A DNA stretch of 64,000 nucleotides from Bilabrum cf. latius (taxonomy: Eukaryota; Bigyra: Bicosoecida; Bigyra; Bicosoecida): assembly GCA_965178125.1 (NCBI GenBank), contig OZ237739.1:310001-374000 (forward strand), in the 5' to 3' direction. How positions within the stretch are numbered: the stretch's first letter is position 1; every line of letters begins with the position of its first letter. The position numbers and the translations under genes are program-made. Shown here in pieces: positions 32,364 through 45,725 of the stretch. A model generated the notes under the pieces. That model was not told the DNA's origin. It searched no databases and saw only the letters and a program-made list of their open reading frames with translations.

Positions 32364-35300
32364 ATGCAGCGTGGATTTTCACCCGTCCCACGAACCGCCC
32401 CAGGAGGCGCCGCGCATTTGATTGTGCGGAACATCCAGAAGCTCGCGGAAGGGGAGTGGTCGACAAGCAGATTCAAAATGTCCGGCGGTATTCGATGCCG
32501 GGTAGGACAGGGGCCAAGCGTGCGAGATAGAGCTTTAGCTGCTAATAAACGATTAGGCACAGGCAGCAGTCGCAGGAAAGACCTCTTGTAGTTTGTGCTG
32601 TCCTTGTCCCAAGCGGACCTTCGGTCCCTCAGCACAACCCACGCGGATGTTGTGATGGCAATCTGGACGACAAACATGTCCCTTGCGTCAAAACCGCATG
32701 GATCGTCTGCAGAGGGGGTCCGGGAGTCTGTGCTATCCCTACTAGACGCCGTGGATATTGAAATTAGTAAGCCGTCGGTCGGCTCGGGCCAGACTCCAGT
32801 CGAGTTAGCCATCGAGACAAAGAGGAGGTGCTCGATGTGCATCAAGCATGAGACCTTCCCTCGCGGCGGCCGGGACTTGTTGCGTCTTGCCCTGAGGGCT
32901 GTGCCGCGTTTCCTGCATGCCACTCAGGTGCTGTCAGCCGACTAGCTTCGAAGCGTCGTTCTCGATCGACTTCCCAGGTGCAGAAGCTGGTCAGAGCTTG
33001 CGGGTGCAGTTGGAACCATATTAGAACAGCTCTTGGTTGTTCGGTGGCTCGAATGCTCCGGGCGATTGACCGCAAGAGACGAGCGCGCCGGCGTGGTGCA
33101 GGCGAGCAAATGGCCAGAAGCACTTGCCAGGTCAAGGCGAGCCCGGCGGAAGCTGCGGCGGGCGGCCGACAGTCGAATGCACGGCATTACTACTGCTGCT
33201 GGTGGTGGCATTCCTACAACCAACGAAGGACGAGCTTCGACCGAGCTTCGACCGCAGAACGGCGGCGCGAGGGGGAGCAAATTGAAGGGCCAACCGTGGG
33301 TCCCCTTGTCCCTGCTGTCGCCCTGCCAGTCACCAGCATCAGGTGGGGATGAGAGCAGCAGCACCAGCTGCAGCTGCAGCAGCGGCGGGGGCGGGGGCGG
33401 TGGTGACACCACAGGCGACGAAGGAGAGGGTCCAGGTGTGGGTGGGCTGAGACGAGGCGGTGCGATGAGGGCGAGGGCGCATGCGAACGGAGCGCACTCG
33501 TCACGCGGTCCATCTTACCACCGGCTGGCCAGGGCACTGTGCGCCGCAGACGCGGATTCCGCCGGGCGAGTTTCCCGCACAGCGCGCCGCCGCCGCCGGA
33601 AGCGAGCCGCCGAGAAGCGACGGGTGATTGCCGGCCGGTTCCTGGCCGAATCGCAGAGGAGGCTGGGACTGGGGCTGGGACTGGACCGCGGGCCCGGTGC
33701 TGCCCCCCGGCCCGCCCCCCTAGTGCCTCGCAAGAGACGCGGCGGGCCCAAAAGTTTGCGCAAGAGGCGCCGAGGCGTCCTTGCGGGAGCGGGAGCAGCC
33801 GCGCCCGGTCTGCGCCGCGCAGCAGGCAGCAGTCGGTGGGCGGGTAGGGGGGTGAGCATGAGGACGAGGCGTCCACTGGCGATGAGCCGGAGGACGAGGA
33901 GAAGGAGTATCGGTACTGTTAAGGAGGCGGCTGCTGTTCCCTGGGCGGATCCCCATGATGACGTCGAGCGGCGCGCGGGAGATGGCAGCAGCAGGAAGCT
34001 TGGTTACGCTGTCGACGATGGGTCGTCCGACCGAGGAATGGTGCCCCCTTCTAGTGGCGGAAGGTCCAGCGCGGCACATCCGGCAGTTGGTGGAGCGCCG
34101 GATGATGAGCCAGACCAGGACGCGCTGGATGCCACGAGCATGGACGGGTATTTCTCTGACCCCGGCTGGTGCTGCCTGCCATGGTCAGAGAAAAGGGGCG
34201 GGGTTGGAGAAGCGGCTGGGGAGCACTACGATTTCGCAGGCTGGTTTCCGTCACGGAGCGTGGTACGATCCTGGAGGGAACAGCACCGCGGTGAGATGCA
34301 GTCGGTGGATGCCTACGGAGCTGCCGTAGATGGGGGCGACGCCGTATTGCTGAGAGCTGGCACGGCTTCTGGTGGTGCCGGTGAGCACCCCGTGGACTTG
34401 TTGGGGGCAAGACAGCTGGGCCGGGTCCTGAGTTGCAAGGAGCAGGTGCAGGAGGGTGATGCGGGGCATCAGCCTCCAGGGGATGGTGTGAGACAGGCGC
34501 GCACTATGGACACATGCAGCCCCGGTACTACACAGGCACCAAGCAGTGGGACCTCCTGGCACGAGCCTGTCCCCAGCAGTAAGTATCAGGCACGCTGTGC
34601 GTCTCGTGGACCAGCGCTTACATCGTCTCGAGGTCTGCCAGCGGATCTACTCGAAGATCTGGGAAGTGACGAGGTGGCGAGCCATGAGCGGCAGCACCAC
34701 GAGGCGGACGGCGTGCCTGAGCAGTACGAGCAGCCAGGGGCGGAAGCAACTGACGCCCACCTGGACGGTGCAAGTGGAGAACTCCCGGAGAATGGCCCCG
34801 TATCTTGGCACTCGGGGTCGCCCGACTCGCCGGGGAGAGACATGCGGCGCGACCAAGCCGATGGCGGCGACTGCACCCCGCCCAGCAAGGTGCGCGGTGG
34901 CAGGGGCGGGGGCGCTCCCAACGTCGTTAACGGTCGTGCTTCTGCTTCTCGCAGTAAAGACCGAACTGGGGAACACGGCCACACCTCTCTCGACACGGAC
35001 GTTCGCCATCCGGGCGAAGTCTCCGTGGGAGTTGGGTCGATGCGATCGAGTGCGGCCGCCTGGGAGCAGGACGGCTTCCCGGCTTGGGTGCCTCCTCCCA
35101 GCCAGCGTCTCTCTTTCAGCGCGCAGCACTGGCCGTCCGCCCACACCTGGGAGCCGTTGGGCTGCAGCAGCGGCGGAGCTGTGGCCGCGGGTGCCTTTTC
35201 TGCAGGCAGTCGGCAGGTGACGCCACCCAGACAGTGGTTTCCAGGGAGCAAGGCCGGCGCCGGGGTGCACACCATGCCTACCGGGCCCGGTGTGGGACCA

Positions 35301-36416
35301 CCAGTACCAGGAACGGTTCATCGTGGTCCGGGGTATGACATGCATGGCCCTTTCGGCGCGCATTTCGGGGTTGGTTACGGACACGGGGCAGCCCTCGCGG
35401 GCAGCGCTGGTGCGAGCGGTGGGTTTGTTTCTCTCTAGCGTCCGTCACACCCGCTGTGGCCGACAGGGATGCAATTCGGTGCGAATGGGGGCGTATCGAC
35501 TGGAGATTTCTCTGCATTCGCCGGCCATTCCCACTGGATGAACCAAGAGCTTGCGGGGCCCAAGCCATCCATGCAGGTGCCGTGGGCCCCTTTGCTGCTG
35601 CCGGGAGCGAGCAGTGGCAGCAACATGGCAGGCGTGCAGTTTCATCCTTCCGCATCGCCTGTCGCCGTCAGTGCGTGGAGGCCAGCGGTGCCGTGCAGCG
35701 CGGATCTCGCGCCGGGGTCGAGCCGGCCCGGTCCCGATGCAGCAGCCACTGCCACTGCCACTGCCACTGCCTCTGCAGCGCAGGACCAGCTCCCAGTGCT
35801 CGTGTGGAGCAGCCAAGGGCAGGAACGGCGCCTGCCCAGCGCGCCTTTGGCGAATGCCGACGAAGCACAGGAAATGCTTTCTCCAATCGACGATGTTTTC
35901 AAGGGAAAAGCTCGCCGGGAGCTCGAATCCGGCGGCGGTTTCGACAGAAAGTGCCAACCCATCGGCGATGTTACCGGCTCGGCTTGGTCTAAAGACAAGC
36001 CCAGCGAAGAATCGCGAGGAGGCGGTGAGATTTTGGATGCCTATTCAGGCAACAACGCGCCACTGGATCAGAATCCGCCCGAGAGACTCGGAGAAAAGAG
36101 CGCATCGAGGGAAACCACACCGGCTCGCAGCAGCGCTAGCCGGGGCCGGGAGGCAGAGGGGGCAGCCGCTGGATCTAGCAAAGCCACGGCTCCCGACGTG
36201 GAGCAGCACGGCAGAGCAAACGGCCTGGCAGTTCCAGCGAGCAGCCATGGAGCTGCCGGCGAGCAGCGGGATGCCCCTTGCGCGCCTGAGGTCCTGGCAA
36301 GACTGCTGGGCGGGGCTGGGGCGTCTGCGGGAGCAATTGCCGGACTTAGGATGGGCGGTGGGCCCGGAGGCGGGGTTGTAGTGCAGGAGGTGCGAATACC
36401 GATGTACTGGTCTTGA
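32364..36416 (+). CDS. Unrecognised 1,350-aa protein with helical N-terminus, three in-frame TAG
   Basis: ATG 32364 follows an in-frame TGA (32343-32345). The frame runs to TGA 36414-36416 across TAG at 32589, 32943 and 35436. Residues about 10-230 look folded and helical: HLIVRNIQKLAEGEWS, QADLRSLSTTHADVVMAIW, GRDLLRLALRAVPRFLHA, and LEQLLVVRWLECSGR. Two TAGs lie in this folded part, each bridging continuous helical sequence. The remaining 1,100 residues are Gly/Ser/Arg-rich and probably disordered, apart from short aromatic motifs near 35470-35600. It shares a divergent promoter region of about 260 bp with the PX-PDZ gene. I do not recognise a family. The start is well supported. Confidence 0.62.
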
Positions 36417-36589
36417 AATAATGACTATTTCGGCAGATATGCGCGTAGCCTCTCGCGTCCCGTGCAAGGCTGCAAAGAAGATGAAGATTCCTCCCCACCT
36501 TCCAACCCATTTGCCGGGCTCGCCAGAATCGCCCTGTTGCGCCATGGTTCGAAGATTTGAAGCCAACTAAATCACGTCATCGGTCAAAT

Positions 36590-39500
36590 ATGCCACGGTT
36601 ACGGACTTCTCACGCGCCAACAGACGCAGAGCTGCAAGCTCTGGCTCTGGTTGTGATCCGGCGGTCGGGTGCCTCATTCAGCGATGTGCAGGTCCTTTCC
36701 ATTGCGTATGGCTACAAGGCCCGCGTCCATTAGCTCAAAGATTTCATCATCAAGTCCAAGGACATGCGCGATGACGAGTACGGTGAGCCAGTGTGGCTGC
36801 CCGGCGACTGTGCACCGTAACTGACAAGATGCACAGCCCGAATCTGTGCATCTTGTGCGGTTGATGCTACCGCCGCGCTCTCCAGCGAAATATAGAATTG
36901 TACTCGTCAAATTTATTTCGTTTTATGCCCTTTTGGGAGGTAGTCTGCCGCTGACCGTTCAACGATTCGTACGCACCGATGTCCAACGACTCGACTCTAT
37001 TGCTTCGCAGACCGGCTCGTGTTGTGCGCTGATGAAAAGGATATTATTGTAGATAGGAGTCTGCCTTAGGTTTGGTCAGAAGAGATATCCAGAGAGATGC
37101 AGAGAAAGGCGTGGATTATCGAAACCCACAGGGACCACCTCGAACGTCAGCAGTGGAGACGAGTTGCAGCGGGGGCTAGAAAACGGTAGTCAGACACTTG
37201 GAATGCATTAAATGAGCACGCTGAGTATGTTGCGAGGGCTGCATTCCCTCGAAGGCGGCGCACGCGGGGGCCTCGAATGGAACCTGGGGCAGCAGGGCAC
37301 CTGTCGGCGGCCTGGACGCAAGGGGGTAGTGGAGTTGCCAGCGGCGCCAGCACGGTGCAACTGCCAAGCCTCCCGAATCAACAGGCAAATGGGCAAGCCC
37401 AAAGCTCCGGAACCGTCGCAAGAGACGCTGCCCCGCAGCGCCAAGCCACGCGGTTTGCCTCGGCGCCAAACGCCAGGCTCGCCGACAGGTAGCAGCACCC
37501 GAGGTTGCCCATGCCCCGTGTGGCGCGAAGCGCCGTAGCAATATCGAAAGAAGGATCCTTTGCAGCAGCCCAGAGGGCCGGGGCGGCCCCCAGCACTTGG
37601 TCTCCGGATGGGACCGAGACTGGCGTTCCGCACGAGAATCTACCCAATGACGGGGTCCATTCGATTGCACAGCCCCTGCACGGGGGGGGCGGCAATCGAT
37701 CTGCGGGCGATGGAGCGCCACGCAGTGCTGCAGATGCGAGTGCCTTATCGGTTCTACGGGATTCTGAATTCGGGAGCGCCGCCCCTGGTTACGCAGGCCG
37801 CGGGTAGGGTTAGGAGGATGAGGATGACGAGGCCACGAGGCGGGGGTCGAGGCGGAGGCGGGCGGACTAGCGGGGGCAGGGAAGTGCCATCAACAGCTCC
37901 GTCAGCGCTTCCATGGCGGAAGGGGCGAGCCAGGTGATCATTGAAGGCGCCAGCGATGGCGGTTCCTTCGTGTCGCCCCGGAGGCCCGGTTCTCAGCAAG
38001 CCCCGCAGGTCCTCCGCACTGGGTCCTCGGCGACCGCGGCGACGGCTTCGGGCATCGGCTTGCAGAACATGGGGTCGCGCACGGGCTCTATGGCGACCGC
38101 GGCGACGGCTTCGGGCATCGGCTTGCAGAACATGGGGTCGCGCACGGGCTCTATGGCGACCGCCGCGTCCGCCTCGGGTGTCGGGCTGCAGTACGCTGGG
38201 TCGCGCACGAGCTCTATGGCCTCAGGCATGGGCAGCTCTATGCGAAAGAACAGCAGCAGCGTCTCTGGGGCCCGTTCCCGATTCGGTGCCTCCAGCTCCG
38301 CCTCCCTCTCACGCCAGGAACAGGACCCGTCCTCGGCTGGCAGGAGGCCAACGCTTGGGGGTTTGCAGGCCGTGATGGAGGCGGGTTCGGAGGTAGCGGG
38401 GGCTGGAACCGCCGAGTCTGGATCTGCGACAGGCTCTGGATCGGGCACTGGCACAGGAAGTGGGTCCGCAGAACGAGGTCTCGGTCTCGGACCTGGGCCT
38501 AGCACCGCCGGCGTCAGGGCCCCTGGGCCCGCCCTCGGAGGCACCAGCACCGCGAGTTCCACCGAAGCGGCTGGGTCCCTGCTGATGGAGCGAGGCGGGG
38601 CCATGCGGACGGCCAGCAGCGGCACCAGTGTGACGAGCGGTCGGCGCAGGGGAAAGCGGTCGGCTGCCGTGTCGCCCATGCCGGGCGTACGCGACGTGGA
38701 TGGGATGGGCAGCCACTCGAGCGCCCGCGTGGTCGGTGCTGGCAGGTCGGAAGGGCCCGAGCCGGAGCCCTCCGACTCGGGCCGGCATAGTTCCAGCGCC
38801 TCTGGAGGCAGACCGAGCATGCACGCCACACTGGAGGAGCATGAGGACGTCGGGGTGCGCTGGAAGGTCCCCGCCGACGTGCTTCGCGTGATGACGCCGC
38901 TGGACCCGTGGGGCAGAGTGGTGCTCGACCCGTCCTTCGAGCTGGAGAGGTTAAGGCACGGAGCGGTGCTGACCTACTTTATGCTTACCAAGCCATCTGC
39001 CACGGAGTCCGAGCTCACGGCAGCCTATAACTACAAGCAGAAGCGGCAGGGGATGCACGGAAGCGTGGGCGCGCACGAGCAGGACCTCGACGCGATCCCC
39101 CAGCTGCTGCACGTTGACGTGGATGGACTGGACGAGTGGACTACGGATGAAGAGGATAGCGACAAGGACGATGATGGCGATGACAGCAAGGTTGAGGGCG
39201 AAGACAATGGGGGCGGCAAGGGTCGGGGCGGCAGGGACGGTGGCGCCGGTGCTACTGCTGCTGCTGCTGCTGCTGATGGATAGCCTGGTAGGGGGGCAGC
39301 CAAGCGTGCGTCTCGAGCGGCGAGCCGCCCCCCCTCTACAGCGGAGCAGCCGAGAATGCCTCGCGGGTCGCAACACGGTGCCAATGGACACAGTCCTGGC
39401 CTGCGCCACGCCCCGCCCCCTAGCTAGCAGCTGGGAGCGATGGACGCACAGCCCGATGGGAGAGCATCAGGCATGGGCACGGGAGGACACGTCGCTGGAT

Positions 39501-42500
39501 CGGACCGCTCAGTGATCGAGCCCGCGGGGGGTGGAAACTCGGTCGCCATGTTGGGTGGGCAGGACGCAGCCAACATGGCAGCGGATCCAGACGCAGCCGC
39601 CGAGGACGCTGCGATGTGCCGCCGCGGCGGGAGGTAGCAGCAGACAACGACGGGAGCCGCCTCCAGCAGCGCCGAGATCCCAGCAGCCTCTTTGCGGCAC
39701 CGTGGGATCATACACGGGTCTTCACAGGATCGAACCGGCCAGCAGGGCAGCGAGGGCTCCGCGATTTCGTCCAAGGGAGGCAGCAGGCAGGGGCAGGGGC
39801 AGGGGCAGGGGGGCGGCTCCAGGCCACCGACGGTGCCCCCGCCCGGCGGCTCCGACATCGAGGTGGATCGGATGGATCCCGTGCAGGAGATGGAGGAGCG
39901 CGAGACCGACACTGGGCTCGAGCACGACCGCAGCGCTACGTCCCTGGCCCAGACTGGGGTAGGTGGGGAGGCTGCGAAAGGGGGTCACAAGCTGGGCGGA
40001 GTGGCTGCCCTCAGCAAGAGCGGTGTTCATGGCAGTAGCCGAACGACGGTGCCCCGGCTGGACATGGGTCGTGCCGCCCTGGCGCACTCCGGGGAGATGG
40101 CGCAGGACGTTGGCGACACGCTCGACGGGAGCGCGCCCCAACTCGTTAGTAAGCACAACGAACCGCACTGGTAGGCGCAGCAGCTGCAGCAACAGCAGCT
40201 GGGGGCCGTACCTGAGCCCGAGACGCATGAGCAGGACATGCAGGGACAAGAGCAAGAGAGGCGAGGCGGGCGTCCGCAGTAGTTGCCGCATGCTGACAGC
40301 CACACCGAGCCTGCAGCCGGTGATGGCCTCGAACCATCGGCGCACTTGCCGCAGCAAGCTGTGGAGCACCACGACGACCAGAACAGGCAGTTCGAGAGAC
40401 ATGAGCAAGCCAACGGCGGGGAGCCGCGCGTGGAGCCCAAGCCGGGCCCTGGCACCGCTGTCGGTACGCTGGCGCACCACTAGACGGCAAGCACCGTCGT
40501 GTCCCTGCCTCGCGGGCCGCAGACCTCGATGAACACCACGCAGATGCTGCAGAACAGCTTTGTTGCCCGCGCCAGGAACGAGTCGGGTGGGGCCATCCCC
40601 ATGGGTGCGCAGTCCTCTCCAAGGCAGGCCCACGGGCGCGCCACGGAGAGGCCGCAGCACCGCAACCTGCAGGAAGCCGACCCGGACCCGAGGCTGCCCC
40701 GGCACGGTGCCTCTGGCACAGTGGCATCCTCAAGCCAGGCGGACGACGAGGAGGACGAAGAAGAGGAAGACCAGCCTGCTCTGGAAGCCAAGGACATGTA
40801 CGCCCTGTCTGGGCTCCCGCTTTCGGCTTCCCGGCTTGCGGCGCTGTTCGATGAGGGCGCCACTGCCCCCGGTGGCTCCTTATCTGCGAGGATCAGGGAC
40901 GGTGCCCCGCTTGAGCTCGCCGCCTTTGCCGTTCCAAGGCACCTGGAGGAAGCCAAGGCGGCCCTACGACGGAGGAGGCAGTCCGTGCGGGACTACCAGG
41001 CCCAGGCCCAGCAGGCCGCGAAGCTTCGCTCCATGGCTTCCATGAGGAGGGACCGGAGGGGCAGCGACGGCGGCGATTTCCACGAGGAGGTGCATCGGTT
41101 CTCGCTCAAGAAGGACCTCGGGCTGGAGGACGAGGAGGACGCTGAGGACTGGATGGGCCTGGGGTCGGGGGAGTAGCACGCGGGCGGGCAGGGTGTCGCC
41201 CGCAGGGTGGCTTCGATGGCGCCTCATGCTCAGGGTGCCGTTGGTGAGGGGCCGCGAGGGGCGTCCCATGCAGAATCGCAGGCACAGGGGCGGTCAGACT
41301 AGCGTAGAAGTCTCGTTCCGGCGAGCATGCGGCGACTCTCATCCGCGTTGGGTCGCCGCGGCTCCATTCAGGACATTGGAAAGTTCGCCATGCCCGACAG
41401 TCTCCCGCTCGCCATGGAAACCCACCGCACGCCCCAGACGCATGTCACGGGACTGGGTGTTGTGCCTCCCGAATCCGACCTGGTGCTGGACCTGCTGCAA
41501 CCTGAGGTGGCGGTGATTCGCGGAGGCAAGCGCATGGACAACTTCGCCAAGCGGATCGTAGAAAAGCAGCAGGCCGAGGAGCTGGACAGGCGCGACGTGG
41601 GCGCGACCTGCCTCGCGTTCCTGGAGTTCCTAGGGTGGGCCGAGGGCGACGAGCATGCCGCGCTCGGGGCCCAGTCGTCCGTCGAGAGCTCGGCGGAGCT
41701 CAGCCCGGAGGAGAAGCAGAGGCGGCTAGTTCGCCGTCCCGCGCGGCGACGAGAGTACGGGTGGCTGGAGCGGTCCGCAGACGCATTCGCCCCGAAATCG
41801 CCCGAGGATCTGACGTGGGCGCTGCAGCAGCTGCAAAGGCTGGAGCGCATGACGGAGCCGAGGCATCTTGACAAGGCGTTTCCCCGCGCCTCCACGGCGG
41901 CTGCGCCCGCTGTCCGGACCGCCGCTGTGCCGGTGCCGCCGCCGCCTGTGGGAGCGAGAGCAACCGCGCCGGGCTAGATGCAAGCCATGGCACCGCCACC
42001 GCTGCCCGCTCAGAGCGCAATCACCATCCCCATGGCACCATCGGGCGTGCTGTCGGTGCGCTGGAACGTGAAGCAAGCCCTGAAGGACTACGCTGAGGGC
42101 CTGTACTGGCGGGCCCGCAACTCTGGAGTGCGGTGGCACTTCAATCCCAGGAGAGCGATGCCCAGCATGCAGATATACAGGCTGGGCAGGCACCACGTCG
42201 TCAACGGCTGGATCAACGTGAGCTCTGCTCTGCTGCTGGTGGCGGCCGCAGCGGCAAAGGGTACTGCAGGGACCAACGGCTCCGCGCCTGCAAACCGCTC
42301 GGGCGAGTCGGTCAGGCACGCCCACGCCCTGGCGCGCAATCCGTCCATCTCGAGCAAGCGCGCCTCGGCGAGGCATCGCTCCATCGAATCGGACCAGAGA
42401 CAGCGCTCCACCTCCATGCAGGCGGGGCAGGACCCGCTGATACAAGCACCCAGGCCCACGGGGATCCGCATGGTGGGCAGCTCGCCCGCCTCTGTCGCCA

Positions 42501-43600
42501 CCGACATCTCAGCGATGGAGATGTCCCACTGGAAGTCCTCTGCCAGGCTCAAGGGCTGCTGGCAGGAAGACGTCGCGCTGGATTCTGGTGTCGTGCTGAC
42601 GCCCGAGATGCACGCTCGCGAGGTACTCACCGGCCTGTACTGGGGCTCCATCGCCATGTCGCATGACCTCCGGTCTGCCACCCTGGACCTGTGGCTCAAG
42701 ACCGCGGGTATCAGGGAACAAGGGGGCTGGATCGACGAGGACTCGCTAGGGAGCGAGGGGCAGCGGCAGGGACAGCAAGACCAGTTGCAGCCGCAGAATC
42801 AAAGCGCGGGACGGGGAACATCCTCGGCAGTATGGAAGAATAGCATCCGCGAGTCCACTAGAGCTGGGCAGCCCGGGAAGGCCAGGCAGCCGATGGTCAT
42901 GGCGGGCCCAGCTGCGGGGGAGTTCTTGTATCCCGACGATGGTCGCGGTCGCGGCCATGACCACGAGGACGACAGGGACTTGCAGAGCCTCGGAATCGTT
43001 CGAAAGGGCCGGGGCAAGGGAGTTGCCTCGGGCAAGAGGCTGCAGGAGCTCCGGCAAGTGCGTCCCTCCCTGGAGCATCCCCTTCCTCACGAGCAGCAGC
43101 AGCAGGGCCACCGCGAGAGCAGCAGAGAGGACCGGCAGGGGGAGGGTGGGTCGTCCTCTCAGACGCAGCAGCAGGAGCCCGCAGTGATGGCGAATGCCAA
43201 GCTGCTGGGCTCGAACGACAGGGGCACGGGCAGCCGAGGCATGGTGTCGGTGCGGACACCCTCGGGCAGGCCAGAGGCAGCAGCTCCAGACGCAGCCAAC
43301 AAGTGGGAAGTTAGCGGTCTCATCCGGCAGGTTCAGATGCTGCCTCGGCTGCCGAAACCCAAGACGAAGCGGTGCGGCCGGCCCATGGTGTTTATGCCAC
43401 AGCTCGCGCGCTCGGTCAAGGTGATGCAGTACGAGGGATGTGACGTTGCGACCGAGTAGTCGCTGCTCGCCTACCGGATCACCAGACCCAAGGCTCTCTG
43501 GATGTCCAAGATGTATTTGGCAAAGCAGGAGCACGATCGCTCGCTGCAGCTGGAGACAGAGCCGGACTGCAATAGCCACCAGGCGACGGTTCAAGGGTGA
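36590..43600 (+). CDS. Unrecognised 2,260-aa protein, one intron, 17 in-frame TAG
   Basis: Exon 1 is 36590-36782 and ends GAC GAG TAC G|GTGAGC. The intron (36783-37010) ends TTCGCAG, and exon 2 restores phase to give DDEYDRLVLCADEKDIIVD. Exon 2 runs to TGA 43598-43600. TAG occurs at 36731, 37067, 37187, 37490, 37805, 37811, 37868, 39281, 39425, 39635, 40172, 40280, 40481, 41174, 41300, 41975 and 43457. I read the seams between pieces for TAA/TGA and found none. Folded-looking islands are the N-terminus (DAELQALALVVIRRSG, IAYGYKARVH-TAG-LKDFIIK), about 38850-39110 (ADVLRVMTPLDPWGRVVLD), about 41500-41650 (KRMDNFAKRIVEKQQAEELD), and about 42040-42270 (LSVRWNVKQALKDYAEGLYW). Between them are Gly/Ser/Gln-rich linkers. 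Under the standard code it would be more than a dozen fragments. Function is unknown. Confidence 0.66.
38030..38218 (+). repeat. 63-bp tandem repeat, three copies
   Basis: Units begin at 38030, 38093 and 38156. The first two are near identical and the third is diverged. Each encodes a 21-residue unit built on ATAATASG and GSRTGSM, inside the 2,260-aa protein. The unit length keeps the frame. Confidence 0.9.
39786..39811 (+). repeat. (GGGGCA)n microsatellite-like tract
   Basis: Four consecutive GGGCAG-type hexamers in frame in the 2,260-aa gene, encoding alternating Gly-Gln. Confidence 0.8.
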
Positions 43601-43797
43601 TGAAGTGTCGGATATTTGCGAGACAATGATCTGAATGGAGCTTTAAATAGACTTTATGAATCGCGTGTTCCCCCTTGTGCCTCGCTTCGATAGCGCGCAG
43701 GGCCAAGCTTTAAGCTCTGCGACCTCAGAGTTGGTTAGTAAGATGAAGACCGCGGCCGGTTTCGGGCCCGCGGTCGCCGAACTACTTTCGTGCAATT

Positions 43798-45660
43798 ATG
43801 AGCGACCGCATCGGCTCGGATGGAAAGCCTATGCTACCACCACTTATATTTAATGAATCAAAGGTACGAGGCGTTGAATTAGAGGCAGACGGTGGACTCG
43901 GTCTCGCGAAGGCGGCCCCTTTGCCGCAAGCAACTTCCGCCCGAGAGAGGTACGCTGGAAACGGGCTGGTTTCCGTGCTGGACAAGTTTGAACCGGTCGG
44001 AACAGGCAGTACTTCGGGATCAGTTAGTGCTCGGCCTGCTGGCTCCACGTTTCGTTCACGCATTCCAGCTCGAAGAACCGTTAAGGTTGCTGAGGTCCGC
44101 GGCAACAAGAGCTTCAACCTGAATCGAGCCGTCGAAATACAGAAAGAGAACGGAAGGCTGCTACAGCGTCTCTAGGAGATACAGAACCGGGGCAGTCATG
44201 CAGCGCCGGCTCCATGCAGCGCTAGAGGTACTCTGGCTAGTATTCCGGGCATGGCAAGCAGCGGACCAAGGCAGCCCTGGCAGCGCAAGCGAGGAGAGTC
44301 GGGGACTTCCAGCCGTAGCACCGCTCGGACATCAGAATCGTATGGCAGCGGCAGAGGCACCGGTGCTGCGAGGAGGCCGTGGGCTTCCCCGATCAAGGGA
44401 GCGGGTGCGGCTGCGGTCACGAGGGGGCACCCGGCACCGCCGTCTGGCCCAAGCCCGCACGTGCCACTGGCAGGGGCACGATTCCAAGGAGCCGGCAGAA
44501 TCAAGCATCGCTCCCGCAGGCCCTCTGCCCGCATGACGTAGCAGGCAATGCGCCACCGGGCCATCGAAGAAGAGAACGTCCGCCTCTACATGCGAATCCA
44601 CTCGGTCAAGACGAGCATCCCGGAGCCGGGGGCCGCCCCCCAACCAGAGGGCGGATTTCAAGGGGGTGCTACGCGTATGGGCCACCACGGACACGCGCCC
44701 ATGCTGAGCACAAACCGGAAGTAGGGGCCCCTGCACCAGGACGAGCGTGTGTCGGGCACCAAGCCGCACCACGCCAGGGGGGGATCCACGGCTGGTCCCC
44801 GCGCGGCGAAGAGGAGGCAAAGGGTCGCGCAGCAGTGGAAGAGCAGCAGGGGCAGCGGCATGGATGCCAGTACTACTGGTAATAGGACCATCAAGGCATC
44901 CCCAGTGGCTGTGAACCTTCAATCCAGGTCACCACGTGTGCTTGCGATGGGGCGCTAGGAAGGCCAGGCTCAGGGCACAACAGGCGCAGGCTAGGGTGAG
45001 CGCGGCGGATCGGCCGGCGGGGTGAGCAAGCAAGTGCTCCGAGAGGCTGTGCCCGGCCTGTCAGGCAATGATGACCCGCTCGAGGCACTCCGTAGGCTGA
45101 GGCAAATCCCGCTGCCGGGGACAGCCATGGGCAAAGGCGCAGGAAGTGGTGCTGGCACTGGTGGCACCAGTCCCTCCCGCATCCCCCTGCCTGGCCATTT
45201 CTAGATTGCATCACCGAGAGCTGCCGTCGAAAATCGATCGGCAGCGAGCACGAATCTAGCGAGCAAAGCGCAGCCGAAACAGGCAGTTGACATTCCAATT
45301 GCGGGGCGAAGAGCGGGCAAGCGGCCCTCTCTCGTCCCCGCAGGATAGCAGCGGGCGCCTGTGGCTGTAAGCATCGGTGCGGATACCAGCCAGCTGCGGA
45401 AGTCTCTAGAGGGCCGGAAACCGCTAGCCGGTGCCGGTGCTCGGCTCTTCTCCCCCATGGGTGATGTTGCAAGCTCGGCTGCCAAAAAGAACGCAGGCAG
45501 GCGGAGGCGCAGCTCTGGGCTCGAGCATGCGACGGTGTCAGGAGGCGTGGCAGCTGCAGGCACGGGAGGAAGTGTACCATCCAAGGATGCCCCAAGCGGG
45601 ATGGATGCGTTAGACAAGCTAATAACATAGAAAGCGGATGAGATAGCTGCAATAAGTTGA
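43798..45660 (+). CDS. Possible CFAP97/hemingway-like ciliary protein, 620 aa, eight in-frame TAG
   Basis: ATG 43798 to TGA 45658-45660, with TAG at 44173, 44539, 44722, 44956, 44992, 45202, 45346 and 45628. Two short helical motifs resemble the CFAP97/hemingway signature of the form R/K-x-I-x-x-EN-x-x-L-x-x-R-I/L. One is NRAVEIQKENGRLLQRL followed by TAG-EIQNR (about residues 113-131). The other is RHRAIEEENVRLYMRIHSV (about residues 251-269). In the first, TAG falls in the middle of the helix, and Gln fits that position. The rest is Gly/Ser/Ala-rich. CFAP97 proteins work in cilium or flagellum construction, which fits the TTLL and Sfi1-like neighbours, but the resemblance rests on short motifs. 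Without TAG readthrough the protein would stop at residue 125 inside the helix. Confidence 0.5.
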
Positions 45661-45725
45661 GTGCGGAGAGATTTGACGTTCGAGGATTCAATCAAGTCGA
45701 CAAGAAGTTCGTGAGCTATGCTCGC

